From positions 125,509-189,508 of the forward strand of contig SWDS01000009.1 in NCBI GenBank assembly GCA_005116745.1: a stretch of 64,000 nucleotides of DNA. Direction: 5' to 3'. The notes beneath the pieces are model-generated. The model was not told the origin of the DNA, did no database searches, and worked only from the letters and a program-made list of their open reading frames with translations. The DNA comes from Nitrospira sp. (GTDB taxonomy: Bacteria > Nitrospirota > Nitrospiria > Nitrospirales > Nitrospiraceae). Position 1 is the first letter of the stretch. Each line of letters begins with the position of its first letter. The translations under genes were made by a program, and so were the position numbers. This document shows positions 9,113 through 18,596 of the stretch, in pieces.

Positions 9113-9160
9113 CCACAATACTTGGTGTTGACAAAAAAACATGATAGCTATATGTAGCTG
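9113..9160 (+). promoter_or_regulatory. Tandem NrdR boxes over the nrdJ promoter
   Basis: Two 16-base sites resemble the NrdR box ACACWATATATWGTGT. Box 1 (9113-9128, CCACAATACTTGGTGT) matches 12 of 16 positions. Box 2 (9145-9160, TAGCTATATGTAGCTG) keeps the central CTATATGTAG core. Their starts are exactly 32 bases apart, three helical turns, which is the usual NrdR spacing. A -35 TTGACA lies at 9128-9133, between the boxes, with a weak -10 candidate (TATATG at 9149 or TATGTA at 9151) inside box 2. NrdR binding would therefore block RNA polymerase. No nrdR gene is in the window. Confidence 0.65.
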
Positions 9161-9251
9161 TCCAGCAAAACCACATGAGCTTCACACACCTTAAATATGG
9201 TCTAATCAGAGGCATGAGTTATATCCTTTTCCCCTCGGCAGGAGGTCTCCC

Positions 9252-12200
9252 GTGAAAATTGATCGAAGATTTACCAGTCGTAGGCAGAATCCCTACGAGG
9301 GGATCACATTTGTGAAGCGTTCGTCGGAGATTCGCAATCCTGACGGATCCACTGTCTTCAAGCTCGAAAATATCGACGTTCCTGAGGCATGGTCGCAGCT
9401 GGCCATCGATATATTGGCCCAGAAGTACTTTCGGAAGGCTGGAGTTCCGCAGCGCGATCAGAATGGGCAGCCTGCCATCGGTCCAGATGGCAAGTCGGTG
9501 TTGGGTGGTGAGCAAGATGCCCGTCAAGTCTTCGAACGCATGGCTGGATGCTGGACCCATTGGGGCAAGTCCTATGGGTATTTCAAGACGCCGGACGATG
9601 CTGAGTCGTTTCATGATGAAATGTGCTACATGCTGGCGCATCAAATGGCAGCGCCCAATTCTCCCCAGTGGTTCAATACCGGCCTTCATTATGCCTATGG
9701 GTTATCGGGACCAGCACAAGGGCATTATTACGTTGATCCCAAGACCCACGAAGTGGTGAAAGCCACCAACGCGTTCGAACATCCTCAACCGCATGCCTGT
9801 TTCATTCAATCAATCGAGGACGATCTCGTGAATGAAAATGGCATCATGGATCTCTGGGTTCGGGAAGCGCGGTTGTTTAAGTATGGGTCCGGGACCGGGA
9901 CCAATTTCTCCAAACTGCGTGGGGATGGCGAAGGGCTTTCCGGCGGCGGGAAGTCTTCAGGCCTTATGTCATTTCTGAAGATCGGGGATCGAGCTGCCGG
10001 GGCGATTAAGTCTGGAGGGACGACACGCCGTGCCGCCAAGATGGTTTGTTTGGACCTCGACCATCCGGATATCGAAGAATTTATCGATTGGAAAGTCATC
10101 GAAGAGCAAAAAGTCGCGGCGATGGTGACGGGGTCAAGGATTTGTGCGCAGCGCCTCAATGCGGTGCTAAAAGCTTGTCATACGGTCGATGGTGAAGGCG
10201 CTTTCAGATTGGATCTCGACCTGAAGACCAATCCGGTCTTGCGTGAGGCTCTGGCATCGGCCCGTCGGGATCTGGTATCCGAGGCGTATATCCAACGAAT
10301 GTTTTCGTATGCGCAGCAAGGCTTCACGCATTTTGTCTTCCATGAATATGACACGAATTGGGATGGGAAGGCCTACCAGACCGTCTCCGGGCAAAACTCC
10401 AACAATAGCGTCAGGATTCCCAATGAGTTTTTTGCCGCGCTCGAAACCGACGGTGACTGGCAACTCAAGCGTCGAACGAGCGGCAAGGTCTGGAAGACCG
10501 TCAAGGCACGGGAGCTGTGGGACCGGATTGCGTGGGCGGCCTGGATTTGTGCTGATCCAGGGACGCAGTACGATACCACGATCAACGAATGGCATACTTG
10601 TCCGGAGGACGGTCGCATCAACGCCTCGAATCCCTGTTCTGAGTATATGTTTTTGGATGATACGGCCTGTAATCTCGCTTCCCTGAACCTCACGAAGTTC
10701 TATGCCGCTGATGGACAATTCGAGCTGGAACATTTTCGCCATGCCGTTCGGCTGTGGACGATCGCGTTAGAGATCAGCGTGTTGATGGCTTCCTTCCCGA
10801 GCCGCTCCATTGCTGAAAGGAGCTATCAGTTCCGTACGCTTGGGTTGGGGTATGCGAATCTGGGGACTGTACTCATGCGCCAAGGCATTCCCTATGATTC
10901 GCCCAAGGCCTTGGCAATTTGTGGAGCCATCACGTCCATTATGACGGGTGAAGCGTATAGTGCATCGGCTGAAATGGCTGCTGAATTGTCGCCCTTCCCG
11001 GGGTACACAAATAATCGAGAGCATATGCTGCGGGTCATCCGCAATCACCGTCGAGCTGCGTACCAGGCGCCACAGGCAGAATACGAACATCTCACGATTG
11101 CGCCGATGGGAATCCGTCCCGAGCATTGTCCGCCTGACATGCTTCTCGCCGCCAGACGCGCCTGGGACCATGCGCTTGAACTAGGGACGGCCTATGGATA
11201 TCGCAATGCTCAAGTGACCGTCATTGCTCCAACCGGCACGATTGGGTTGGTCATGGACTGTGATACCACGGGGATTGAACCAGACTTTGCTCTGGTGAAA
11301 TTTAAGAAACTGGCCGGTGGCGGGTACTTCAAGATCATCAATCAAAGCTTGCCGATGGCGCTGGCCAACCTTGGCTATACGGATCAGCAAGCGCAGGATG
11401 TCGTTCGGTACTGTGTCGGGGCTCAGACGCTCAAGGGCGCACCGTTCATCAATCATGACACGCTGCGTCAAAAGGGATTTGACGATGCGGCGCTCGATCG
11501 TTTGGAGAACAGTTTGGGGCAAGCATTTGAAATTCAGTTCGCCTTCAATAAGTTTACGCTCGGAGAGGCGTTCTGCGTTGAAAAGCTTGGCCTGACCGAA
11601 GCCCAGCTGAATGAAATAAGCGTCAACATGCTGAAGACACTTGGCTTTACACAAGAAGAGATCGCCGCAGCGAATGATTTCTGTTGCGGGACGATGACGG
11701 TGGAAGGCGCCCCGTATTTGAAGGTCGAACACCTTGCAGTGTTCGACTGTGCGAATCGATGCGGTCGAATCGGGCAACGCTCCATTGCCGTCGATGCGCA
11801 TATCCGCATGATGGCCACGGCACAGCCGTTCATCAGCGGCGCGATTAGCAAGACCATCAACATGCCGGCCGATGCCACGCTTGAAGACGTCAAGGCGGCC
11901 TATTTACTTGCTTGGAAGAGCATGGTCAAAGCAGTCGCGCTCTATCGTGACGGGTCCAAACTGAGTCAGCCGTTGAGCGCTTCGACTGACAGTGGGAAGG
12001 CCGTGGAGGCGACCACTAGCGTGATGGGGATGGCGGAGAAAATCACCGAACGGGTACTCGTTCGGTATCTTGCCAAGCGCCGCTCGCTCCCGAGTCGGCG
12101 AAGTGGATACACGCAAAAGGCGATTGTCGGGGGACATAAGCTGTACCTGCGCACGGGCGAATATGAGGATGGGACGGTCGGAGAAATCTTTTTGGATATG

Positions 12201-12788
12201 CACAAGGAAGGGGCGGCGTTCAGAAGCCTCATGAATTGTTTTGCGATCGCCATCTCCCTTGGACTTCAGCACGGCGTGCCGTTGGAAGAATTCGTTGAGG
12301 CGTTTGTCTTTACCCGGTTTGAGCCGAACGGTCCCGTGAAATTGAACGATCGAATCAAAATGTCAACCTCGATCATCGATTATATCTTCCGTGAATTAGC
12401 CGTGACGTATCTCGACCGGTATGACCTAGCGCAGGTGAAAGAGGAGGATCTGCGCATGGATTCGATGAAGAAAGACGACATGGATCCCGAATGTTCAGAA
12501 GAAGAGGCGGACCTCGCTGCACTGGCCAAGTCTTCTGTTCTTACGGAGCATCTTCCGATCCGTCGGAACAGTGGAAAAGGAAATGGTCATGGAAATGGCC
12601 ATAGTGTTGCTCGACAAGTAGAGATCACGAGGGAAACGCTTACTCTGACAGAGATAAAAAATGCTAAGGATGCTAAGGTCAAGGGCTACGAAGGCGATCC
12701 CTGTCCCGAGTGCAAACAGTTCACTATGGTCCGAAACGGCACCTGTCTGAAGTGTGTGACGTGCGGCGCAACGAGTGGATGTTCATAA
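9252..12788 (+). CDS. nrdJ: Adenosylcobalamin-dependent ribonucleotide reductase (class II)
   Basis: Reduces ribonucleotides to deoxyribonucleotides using a B12-derived radical, so it needs no oxygen. The 1178-residue size and layout are those of the large NrdJ type. NSPQWFNTG is near residue 137, a cysteine in PHACFIQS matches the active-site thiol position, and [21 protein letters not shown] carries the Asn-Cys-Glu radical triad. Further on are IAPTGTIG and a TSCPD-type region ([19 protein letters not shown]). The C-terminus is a zinc ribbon (CPECKQF..CLKCVTC), which holds the re-reducing cysteines. GTG 9252 follows GGAGG. Regulation by NrdR is suggested by the upstream boxes. Confidence 0.97.
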   Translation: MKIDRRFTSRRQNPYEGITFVKRSSEIRNPDGSTVFKLENIDVPEAWSQLAIDILAQKYFRKAGVPQRDQNGQPAIGPDGKSVLGGEQDARQVFERMAGCWTHWGKSYGYFKTPDDAESFHDEMCYMLAHQMAAPNSPQWFNTGLHYAYGLSGPAQGHYYVDPKTHEVVKATNAFEHPQPHACFIQSIEDDLVNENGIMDLWVREARLFKYGSGTGTNFSKLRGDGEGLSGGGKSSGLMSFLKIGDRAAGAIKSGGTTRRAAKMVCLDLDHPDIEEFIDWKVIEEQKVAAMVTGSRICAQRLNAVLKACHTVDGEGAFRLDLDLKTNPVLREALASARRDLVSEAYIQRMFSYAQQGFTHFVFHEYDTNWDGKAYQTVSGQNSNNSVRIPNEFFAALETDGDWQLKRRTSGKVWKTVKARELWDRIAWAAWICADPGTQYDTTINEWHTCPEDGRINASNPCSEYMFLDDTACNLASLNLTKFYAADGQFELEHFRHAVRLWTIALEISVLMASFPSRSIAERSYQFRTLGLGYANLGTVLMRQGIPYDSPKALAICGAITSIMTGEAYSASAEMAAELSPFPGYTNNREHMLRVIRNHRRAAYQAPQAEYEHLTIAPMGIRPEHCPPDMLLAARRAWDHALELGTAYGYRNAQVTVIAPTGTIGLVMDCDTTGIEPDFALVKFKKLAGGGYFKIINQSLPMALANLGYTDQQAQDVVRYCVGAQTLKGAPFINHDTLRQKGFDDAALDRLENSLGQAFEIQFAFNKFTLGEAFCVEKLGLTEAQLNEISVNMLKTLGFTQEEIAAANDFCCGTMTVEGAPYLKVEHLAVFDCANRCGRIGQRSIAVDAHIRMMATAQPFISGAISKTINMPADATLEDVKAAYLLAWKSMVKAVALYRDGSKLSQPLSASTDSGKAVEATTSVMGMAEKITERVLVRYLAKRRSLPSRRSGYTQKAIVGGHKLYLRTGEYEDGTVGEIFLDMHKEGAAFRSLMNCFAIAISLGLQHGVPLEEFVEAFVFTRFEPNGPVKLNDRIKMSTSIIDYIFRELAVTYLDRYDLAQVKEEDLRMDSMKKDDMDPECSEEEADLAALAKSSVLTEHLPIRRNSGKGNGHGNGHSVARQVEITRETLTLTEIKNAKDAKVKGYEGDPCPECKQFTMVRNGTCLKCVTCGATSGCS

Positions 12789-13036
12789 CGAGGAGTGTAA
12801 GAATGCGGAGCAGGCGACCGTCATTGTGTCTCTGGTGTAGAAAGCGGCGGGTCCTCCGAATTCGCTCGAGTGCTGACGTCTTCTTTGTGGCACGGTTACG
12901 GGCTCGAAGACTGTGCGCGAGACCGGTGTCCTCTCGTATCCTCTCGTATCACTATGGGTCGTGGTCTCCATTGCGAGCCGCTCGCTTGGCGAGGCGGAAA
13001 AAGTCCTGATGCCGGAGGTCAACTAGGAGTCTCACT

Positions 13037-13447
13037 ATGCCGACAACAACACAACTTGTTATCAGTGGTCAGAGTAAACCGGGTGCTCTTGCCAGAGTGA
13101 CGGCGGTCCTCGGTGAAGCTGGTGTCAACATTAAGGCGTTCTCCGCTCCAGAGGTGATGGGAACAGGCAAGCTGCGGCTGCTTGTCGCTGACCTGGACAG
13201 TGCGCGCGAGGCCCTTAAGGCGGCAAAGATTAAGTTCCGCGAAGAAATTGCGCTCCTCCTAAGTCTTGAAAACAAGCCCGGTGCGTTAAGGAAAGTGGCA
13301 GATACTTTGATGAAGAGCCGGATCAACATCAAGTGTGGCTATTGTACGCCTTCACGGGAAGGGAAACGGGCGATCGTCGTTCTGACCGTTTCCAATACCG
13401 ACAAGGCCTTGGCTATTCTACGCAATAAGTCACTCGACGAGTTTTGA
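13037..13447 (+). CDS. Tandem ACT-domain protein
   Basis: 136 residues made of two ACT domains: TQLVISGQSKPGALARVTAVL at the start and LLSLENKPGALRKVADTLM around residue 75. Each carries the NKPGAL/SKPGAL loop that typically binds an amino acid. There is no catalytic domain, so it is likely a small ligand sensor or partner of an amino-acid enzyme. TAGGAG precedes ATG 13037. It is co-directional with rlpA, whose ATG begins three bases after its stop. Ligand and partner cannot be told. Confidence 0.8.
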   Translation: MPTTTQLVISGQSKPGALARVTAVLGEAGVNIKAFSAPEVMGTGKLRLLVADLDSAREALKAAKIKFREEIALLLSLENKPGALRKVADTLMKSRINIKCGYCTPSREGKRAIVVLTVSNTDKALAILRNKSLDEF

Positions 13448-13450
13448 TTG

Positions 13451-14128
13451 ATGCGGCCGGTGCCGCTCACGAAACTTATTTCTCTGCCCATGGTCGTGAT
13501 CGGACTGGGTGCCGTCCTCTCTCAAGGCTGCACCACCCCTCCTCGTTCTGTTGATCGTTTCCCTGGGTATCCCATTGGGTTCGTAGAACGAGGGATGGCC
13601 TCGTGGTATGGCCCTGGCTTTCATGGGAACAAGACGGCGAATGGGGAACGGTACGACATGTACAAACTGACGGCTGCTCATCGGACACTGCCACTCGGGT
13701 CCGTGGCACTTGTGCATTCGTTGACGTCAGGTCGCCAGGTTACAGTCAGGATTAATGATCGAGGGCCGTTCGCGAGGGGACGGGTGTTGGACCTTTCGTT
13801 GGCTGGTGCCCAAGCGCTTGGGATGGTCGACAACGGAACTGACCAGGTCGAACTTCGGGTTGTGGACTATAACTCTCGGCCCGAAGGGATGGGGGTATTA
13901 CGGGTTCAAGTCGGTGCGTTCGCGGATCTTCAGAATGCTCGGGCGCTGTTAGCACAAGTTCAACGAGATTTTGCTGATGGACGTATCATTCAGATCGATC
14001 TCCAGGAAGGGCGTCGTTACCGAGTTCAGATTGGTCGATTCATAACTGAGCCGGAGGCTCAGATGGCCGCGAGTCGCCTCGATCGTACATTGAACCTGCA
14101 ATCGCTTGTTGTGCGAGATGATAGTTAA
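13451..14128 (+). CDS. rlpA: RlpA-type septal lytic transglycosylase lipoprotein
   Basis: Outer-membrane lipoprotein that cleaves peptidoglycan lacking stem peptides, usually at the division septum. It has a signal peptide with a lipobox (AVLSQGC, Cys near residue 27). A double-psi beta-barrel follows (GMASWYGPGFHGNKTANGE, ..INDRGPFARGRVLDLS..), including the catalytic Asp region NDRGPF. The C-terminal SPOR domain (LRVQVGAFADLQNARALLAQ) binds denuded glycan. The start is ATG 13451; a TTG directly before it is less likely. 225 residues is short but contains both domains. Confidence 0.9.
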   Translation: MRPVPLTKLISLPMVVIGLGAVLSQGCTTPPRSVDRFPGYPIGFVERGMASWYGPGFHGNKTANGERYDMYKLTAAHRTLPLGSVALVHSLTSGRQVTVRINDRGPFARGRVLDLSLAGAQALGMVDNGTDQVELRVVDYNSRPEGMGVLRVQVGAFADLQNARALLAQVQRDFADGRIIQIDLQEGRRYRVQIGRFITEPEAQMAASRLDRTLNLQSLVVRDDS

Positions 14129-14383
14129 ACACGAGAAACATGGTGGCCTCATTCTGAGGGTTCTGTTTGGAACTAATTGATTTTCAAGCGACATTTCTTG
14201 GATTGCTTGCCTGCATGTGATCCCTGTGATAGATGTAGTGCTGTGAACTCTATTCTAAGTGGTCCGGTTATCTTAATCGTACGATCTTCTGAAGGGTGGA
14301 CCAAGAGGTATCCTCTGGGAGACGACGCCCGGCTTCTCATCAGGCCAGCCATACTGGTCCAACGTCCCTACTAGACGACTGCG

Positions 14384-15649
14384 ATGGACATCCTCATCCT
14401 ACTAGGATTGATAGGGTTATCCGCTGTTATTTCTACAGCCGAGATCGGCTTCTTTTCGGTCAACGAAACACGACTGAAAGCCTTAGCGCAGAACGGAAGT
14501 AAACGGGCAGCCAAAGCCCTTCAGTTAAGGAGCGATCCCCAAAAGCTCCTCTCGACCATTCTCGTCGGTGACCGTCTCGTCAGTACTGCGACCCCCATGT
14601 TTGCCGCCTTCATCACATTGAATGCCTATGAGGGCAAGAGTGTGCTTGAAGAAGCGATTGCAGTCATGATTGGAATCCTGACCTTTGTGCTTCTCGTGTC
14701 AGTGGATGTCATCCCAAAGACTCTGGCGGCAAAGTTCTCCGTACCCGTGACGCTGAATATGGCCTACCCCATCTATGGGGTTCAGGTCATGTTGCGGCCG
14801 CTTCTTTTTCTGATCGTTCCTCTGATCTACAGTTTGACGGGAGGAAAGGGGTTGACACTGCCCTTGGTAACAGAGGAAGAGCTGAAAATTATGCTCGACC
14901 AGGGAGGAAAGGCCGGTGAGTTAGAATCAGAAGAAGTCAAAATGATCAAAAACGTGTTTCAACTGAAAGATATTACCGCGGAAGATGCGATGACACCACG
15001 CATCTACGTGTTTTCGCTCGACGGGAACCTTCGACTCAAGGAAGCACAAGAGCTGCTCTATAATTCCAAGTACTCCAGAATTCCGCTCTATGACGGCATG
15101 CTCGATAACATTACCGGGATTCTTTACAAGACGAAGGCGTTGACCGAGTTGGCTAAAGGGAGAACCGATTTGCGCCTCCGGGATATCGCCCATCCTCCGC
15201 TCTTCGTCCCGGCCGGCAAGACGGCGGACGACTTGATGAAACAGTTCCAGCAGGAGAAGCGGCATATGGGAGTCGTCGTCAACGAATTCGGCGGTGTCAT
15301 GGGACTGGTGACGCTTGAAGATCTTCTTGAGGAAGTCGTGGGTGAGATCGTCGATGAAACGGATATCACTGAAGAACTCATCAAACGTATTGGAAAGAAC
15401 CAAATTCTAGTCCACGGACGGACAGAAGTTCGAAAGGTAAACGATTTCCTCAAAGTTGAGCTTGGAGATGAAGCCCTGACCATCGGAGGGCTGATCCAGG
15501 AAAATCTCGGTCGTATTCCTCAGGCAGGAGAAGATCTCCGTATCGAGAACTGCCGCCTGATTGTTCACGAGGCGGATCCTCGCTCGATACGAAGCGTGCA
15601 AATTTTCAAGGATGAGAAAGTGCCTGTTCCAGTCGAAGCTTCAGTGTGA
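14384..15649 (+). CDS. CNNM/CorC family transporter-like protein (DUF21-CBS-CorC_HlyC)
   Basis: 421-residue membrane protein in three parts. The DUF21/CNNM transmembrane region comes first (residues about 1-150, LIGLSAVISTAEIGFFSVNETRLKAL is typical). A pair of CBS domains around residues 200-330 follows (DAMTPRIYVFSLD; GVVVNEFGGVMGLVTLEDLLEE). A C-terminal CorC_HlyC domain ends the protein (LTIGGLIQENLGRIPQAGE). Relatives are linked to magnesium or cobalt efflux and were once called hemolysins. Start is ATG 14384. Its stop touches the stop of ligA on the other strand with no base between. Confidence 0.88.
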   Translation: MDILILLGLIGLSAVISTAEIGFFSVNETRLKALAQNGSKRAAKALQLRSDPQKLLSTILVGDRLVSTATPMFAAFITLNAYEGKSVLEEAIAVMIGILTFVLLVSVDVIPKTLAAKFSVPVTLNMAYPIYGVQVMLRPLLFLIVPLIYSLTGGKGLTLPLVTEEELKIMLDQGGKAGELESEEVKMIKNVFQLKDITAEDAMTPRIYVFSLDGNLRLKEAQELLYNSKYSRIPLYDGMLDNITGILYKTKALTELAKGRTDLRLRDIAHPPLFVPAGKTADDLMKQFQQEKRHMGVVVNEFGGVMGLVTLEDLLEEVVGEIVDETDITEELIKRIGKNQILVHGRTEVRKVNDFLKVELGDEALTIGGLIQENLGRIPQAGEDLRIENCRLIVHEADPRSIRSVQIFKDEKVPVPVEASV

Positions 15650-17710
15650 CTAGCTCTCCTGCTGGTGCGCTATTAACTCTAGGAATGCCTCCTCGCTAAG
15701 GACAACGACCTCTAGTTTCTTCGCCTGATCGAGTTTTGAGCCAGGGTCTGTGCCGACTACGACATAGCTCGTACTCTTACTGACACTGGATGACACCGTG
15801 GCGCCCAACCGTTCGACCAGCGCCTTGGCCTCATCTCTCGTCAGCCTCACCAATCCACCGGTGAACACGAAGCTCTTCCCTGCGAAAGGCAGAGCAGCCG
15901 AGCTCTGAGCTGGGGGTGTGTCGATGATCGAAACGCCGAGTATGCGCAATTCATCGATGACCCGTCGGTTCGAACGCTCTTGGAAGTAGGAGACCAAACT
16001 CTCAGAGATTTCAGGACCAATTTCACGGACTTCCTGAAAACGGACGCAGTTAGCCGACATGATAGCATCAAGCGAGCCGAACTCTTTTGCAAGCACTTTG
16101 GCGATGTGCTGCCCTACTTGACGGATTCCCAGGCCCATCAAAAATCGGTCGAGCGAGACGTGTTTGCTTTGAGCGAGGGCGTTAAGGAGAAGGGTTGAGG
16201 ATCGCTCCGCGAATCCCTCTAACTCAAGAAGTTGTTCAGCTCTGAGTCGATAGAGGTCAGAAAGATCCCTCACAAGGCCGAGGTCGACCAATTGTGCCAC
16301 TGTTTTCTTACCCAGTCCGTCGATATTGAGAGCGGTCTTCGATACGAAGTGTTCAATGGCACCTTTCAGTTGGGCTGGACAGGCGGCTTGGCCTGTGCAG
16401 TAGAAGTAGGCACCTTCTCTTGCCACGGTGGAATTGCATATTGGACAGTGAAGTGGCATGTGGAAAGGGTCCGACCTGACTTCATTCAAGATAGGGATAC
16501 GCTCGGTGATTGCCGGAATCACATCGCCGGCGCGCTCGACTCGAACCGTGTCGCCTACTCGGATATCCTTTCTTGCCACCTCGTCCGCATTGTGGAGGGT
16601 AGCTCGGCTGATGGTGACCCCACCCACGTCTACCGGCTTTAGGAGGGCGAGAGGGGTTAAGGCTCCCGTTCGGCCAACGGAAATGACAATGTCCTGTACT
16701 TCTGTGATCTCCTTCCGAGGAGGAAATTTGAACGCGATGGCCCAACGAGGACTTCTAGATTTCATTCCGAGTTGCGCTTGCCAATCCGCGCGATCGACTT
16801 TCACCACGACTCCATCAATTTCATAGGGGAGATTGTCGCGTTGATCCTCCGTTTCCCGGTGAAATACCAAGACCTGGTCGATGGATTCGCATCGTTGGCG
16901 AAGGTGAGGGATCGGAAGCCCACACATGGCCAACATTTCCAGCTCCGCCCAGTGCGACGGGGGATGGGGGCCGGTCATTGCCGTCACTTCATAGCAGGTG
17001 AGGACGAGTGGCCGTGAGGCGGTAATGTGCGAATCGAGTTGCCGAAGAGAACCGGCGGCGGCGTTACGTGGGTTGGCAAAGGCATCGTCCCCCCGCTCGG
17101 TCATTCGTCGATTGAGCGCATGAAAGTCGGAAAGGCGCATGTACACTTCGCCGCGCACCACCAAATGATCCGGGTACGATCCAGTCTCCAACTGCAGGGG
17201 GAGCGAGCGAATCGTGCGGAGATTAATGGTGATATCCTCGCCTACCTGTCCGTCACCACGGGTCGAGCCGCGAACAAACGTCCCGTGGTCGTAGACAATT
17301 TCAACCGACAGGCCATCGAATTTAGGCTCGACCGTGTAGCCGATGTGGTTCGTACCTAGCTCCCGTTTCATTCGTTGATCGAAGGCCAGGACCTCCTCAG
17401 AATTCATCAAGGAATCAAGGCTCAGCATGGGCCGTTCATGCTGCACCTTGCCGAGTGTGTCCAAGGGGGAGGCACCGACACGCTGAGTCGGGGAATCGGG
17501 GGTTACCAGTTCCGGGTACGTCCGTTCCAAGTTGGTCAATTCTCGGAACAACCGATCATACTCTCCATCGGAAATCTCAGGCTGATCCTTGATGTAATAG
17601 AGGTAGTCATGATGCCGGATTTGGCCCTTGAGGTGGGCGAGTCGCTCTTGCTCGGCTGGAGTGGCTTTGGACGAGGGCAGAGAGTCGTTATGGAGTGAAC
17701 CCTGTCGCAT
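15650..17710 (-). CDS. ligA: NAD-dependent DNA ligase LigA
   Basis: Seals nicks in replication and repair, using NAD. The full domain series is present. The Ia domain is at HHDYLYYIKDQPEISDGEYD. The adenylation domain has the nucleophile Lys in VEPKFDGLSVE (about residue 130). Then come the OB fold, a four-Cys zinc finger (CPICNSTV..CTGQAACPAQ), the helix-hairpin-helix region, and a C-terminal BRCT domain (FAGKSFVFTGGLVRLTRDEA). About 686 residues is normal. ATG 17710 and a TTG four codons upstream are both possible starts. The gene ends directly against the CNNM gene. Confidence 0.97.
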   Translation of the reverse strand: MRQGSLHNDSLPSSKATPAEQERLAHLKGQIRHHDYLYYIKDQPEISDGEYDRLFRELTNLERTYPELVTPDSPTQRVGASPLDTLGKVQHERPMLSLDSLMNSEEVLAFDQRMKRELGTNHIGYTVEPKFDGLSVEIVYDHGTFVRGSTRGDGQVGEDITINLRTIRSLPLQLETGSYPDHLVVRGEVYMRLSDFHALNRRMTERGDDAFANPRNAAAGSLRQLDSHITASRPLVLTCYEVTAMTGPHPPSHWAELEMLAMCGLPIPHLRQRCESIDQVLVFHRETEDQRDNLPYEIDGVVVKVDRADWQAQLGMKSRSPRWAIAFKFPPRKEITEVQDIVISVGRTGALTPLALLKPVDVGGVTISRATLHNADEVARKDIRVGDTVRVERAGDVIPAITERIPILNEVRSDPFHMPLHCPICNSTVAREGAYFYCTGQAACPAQLKGAIEHFVSKTALNIDGLGKKTVAQLVDLGLVRDLSDLYRLRAEQLLELEGFAERSSTLLLNALAQSKHVSLDRFLMGLGIRQVGQHIAKVLAKEFGSLDAIMSANCVRFQEVREIGPEISESLVSYFQERSNRRVIDELRILGVSIIDTPPAQSSAALPFAGKSFVFTGGLVRLTRDEAKALVERLGATVSSSVSKSTSYVVVGTDPGSKLDQAKKLEVVVLSEEAFLELIAHQQES

Positions 17711-17942
17711 GGTTGCGCTCAACGAGGTGACGTCCCAGCGATCGTGTCTAAGGTGTCATGAAAGACGACGTTTGGCATGAGAGGAGAGAGAGGCCTGAAC
17801 CGTACTGACCGTAGCATAAGGGTGCGGAAACGGTCAAACCCGATGGGCCTGGCCCGCTTTGACTTTCGCATCAGTGGCCACTATTCTAAGTGTCGCTTCA
17901 GCAGGTCTGAAGTTGGCAGAGAGCCTGGGTAAAGGAGGATAT

Positions 17943-18587
17943 ATGCAGAAGGGAGAGCAGCAGGTCTGTGAGCGAATCCAGAAGATTATTTCATTAGGAA
18001 TACTGCTCTGTGGTGGGTGGTTGGTCAGTGGGTGTGTGGTATTAGAGGAAAAACACAACGCGGAAAAAGCGCGAAGCCTGAATTTTCAGCGCCTCCTGGC
18101 ACAGGAAGAGAAACGGACAGCAGAGCTGGACAGTGAAGTCAGGCACGTCAAGGCCGAACTGTCTGAATTTGAAGCGAGGAATCGCGAGCTATCTGCACAA
18201 GTGCAGGTGGCACGTGAGCAGATGGGGCGTCTTCAAGAGGAGGCAGAAGCAATCAGGGAAGCGACGGTGCTGGAACGAAAAGCCTTGGAGGATATGCAGA
18301 GAAAGGGCCAGGCCCCTCTAGCCAAACCGAAAAAAGCCGAATTGCCGAAAGCTGTTTCCGGCGGTCACAGCGGTGGTCATCTTTCAGACAAAGGCATGGC
18401 GGCTCTGACTGAGCCGGCTTCTCCGATGAAGGTCACACCGGGGATGGTGCATGTGGTCAAAGCGGGGGAAACGCTCTATAGCATTAGCAGGCGGTATGGC
18501 GTTGAGGTCGATAAGTTGAAGAAGTCGAATAAATTGCCGGATGACATCGTTGAGATCGGACAGAAGATCCTGGTGGGGGCAGAGTAA
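17943..18587 (+). CDS. LysM-domain lipoprotein with coiled coil
   Basis: 214 residues from ATG 17943 behind AAAGGAGG. A signal peptide with a lipobox (GGWLVSGC) is followed by a long charged coiled coil (about residues 40-125, EEKRTAELDSEVRHVKAELS and onward). A C-terminal LysM domain (VHVVKAGETLYSISRRYG) binds peptidoglycan. It is probably a lipoprotein that bridges outer membrane and cell wall. The next gene, trpE, starts only nine bases after its stop, so the two may share a transcript although no functional link is evident. Confidence 0.82.
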   Translation: MQKGEQQVCERIQKIISLGILLCGGWLVSGCVVLEEKHNAEKARSLNFQRLLAQEEKRTAELDSEVRHVKAELSEFEARNRELSAQVQVAREQMGRLQEEAEAIREATVLERKALEDMQRKGQAPLAKPKKAELPKAVSGGHSGGHLSDKGMAALTEPASPMKVTPGMVHVVKAGETLYSISRRYGVEVDKLKKSNKLPDDIVEIGQKILVGAE

Positions 18588-18596
18588 GCGAACGAC

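Noticed and set aside
12803-13009. Arg-rich frame after nrdJ, with a GAGGAG-like site upstream
   Set aside because: Composition looks like translated non-coding DNA (Arg/Ser/Leu only), and it includes a 10-base tandem repeat (CCTCTCGTAT twice at 12930-12949). No similarity to known proteins recognised.
14177-14374. 65-residue frame between rlpA and the CNNM gene
   Set aside because: No recognisable domain and no ribosome site; probably chance.
15640-15660. Zero-base junction of the CNNM and ligA stop codons
   Set aside because: Tail-to-tail abutting genes are common in compact genomes; nothing suggests an antisense mechanism.
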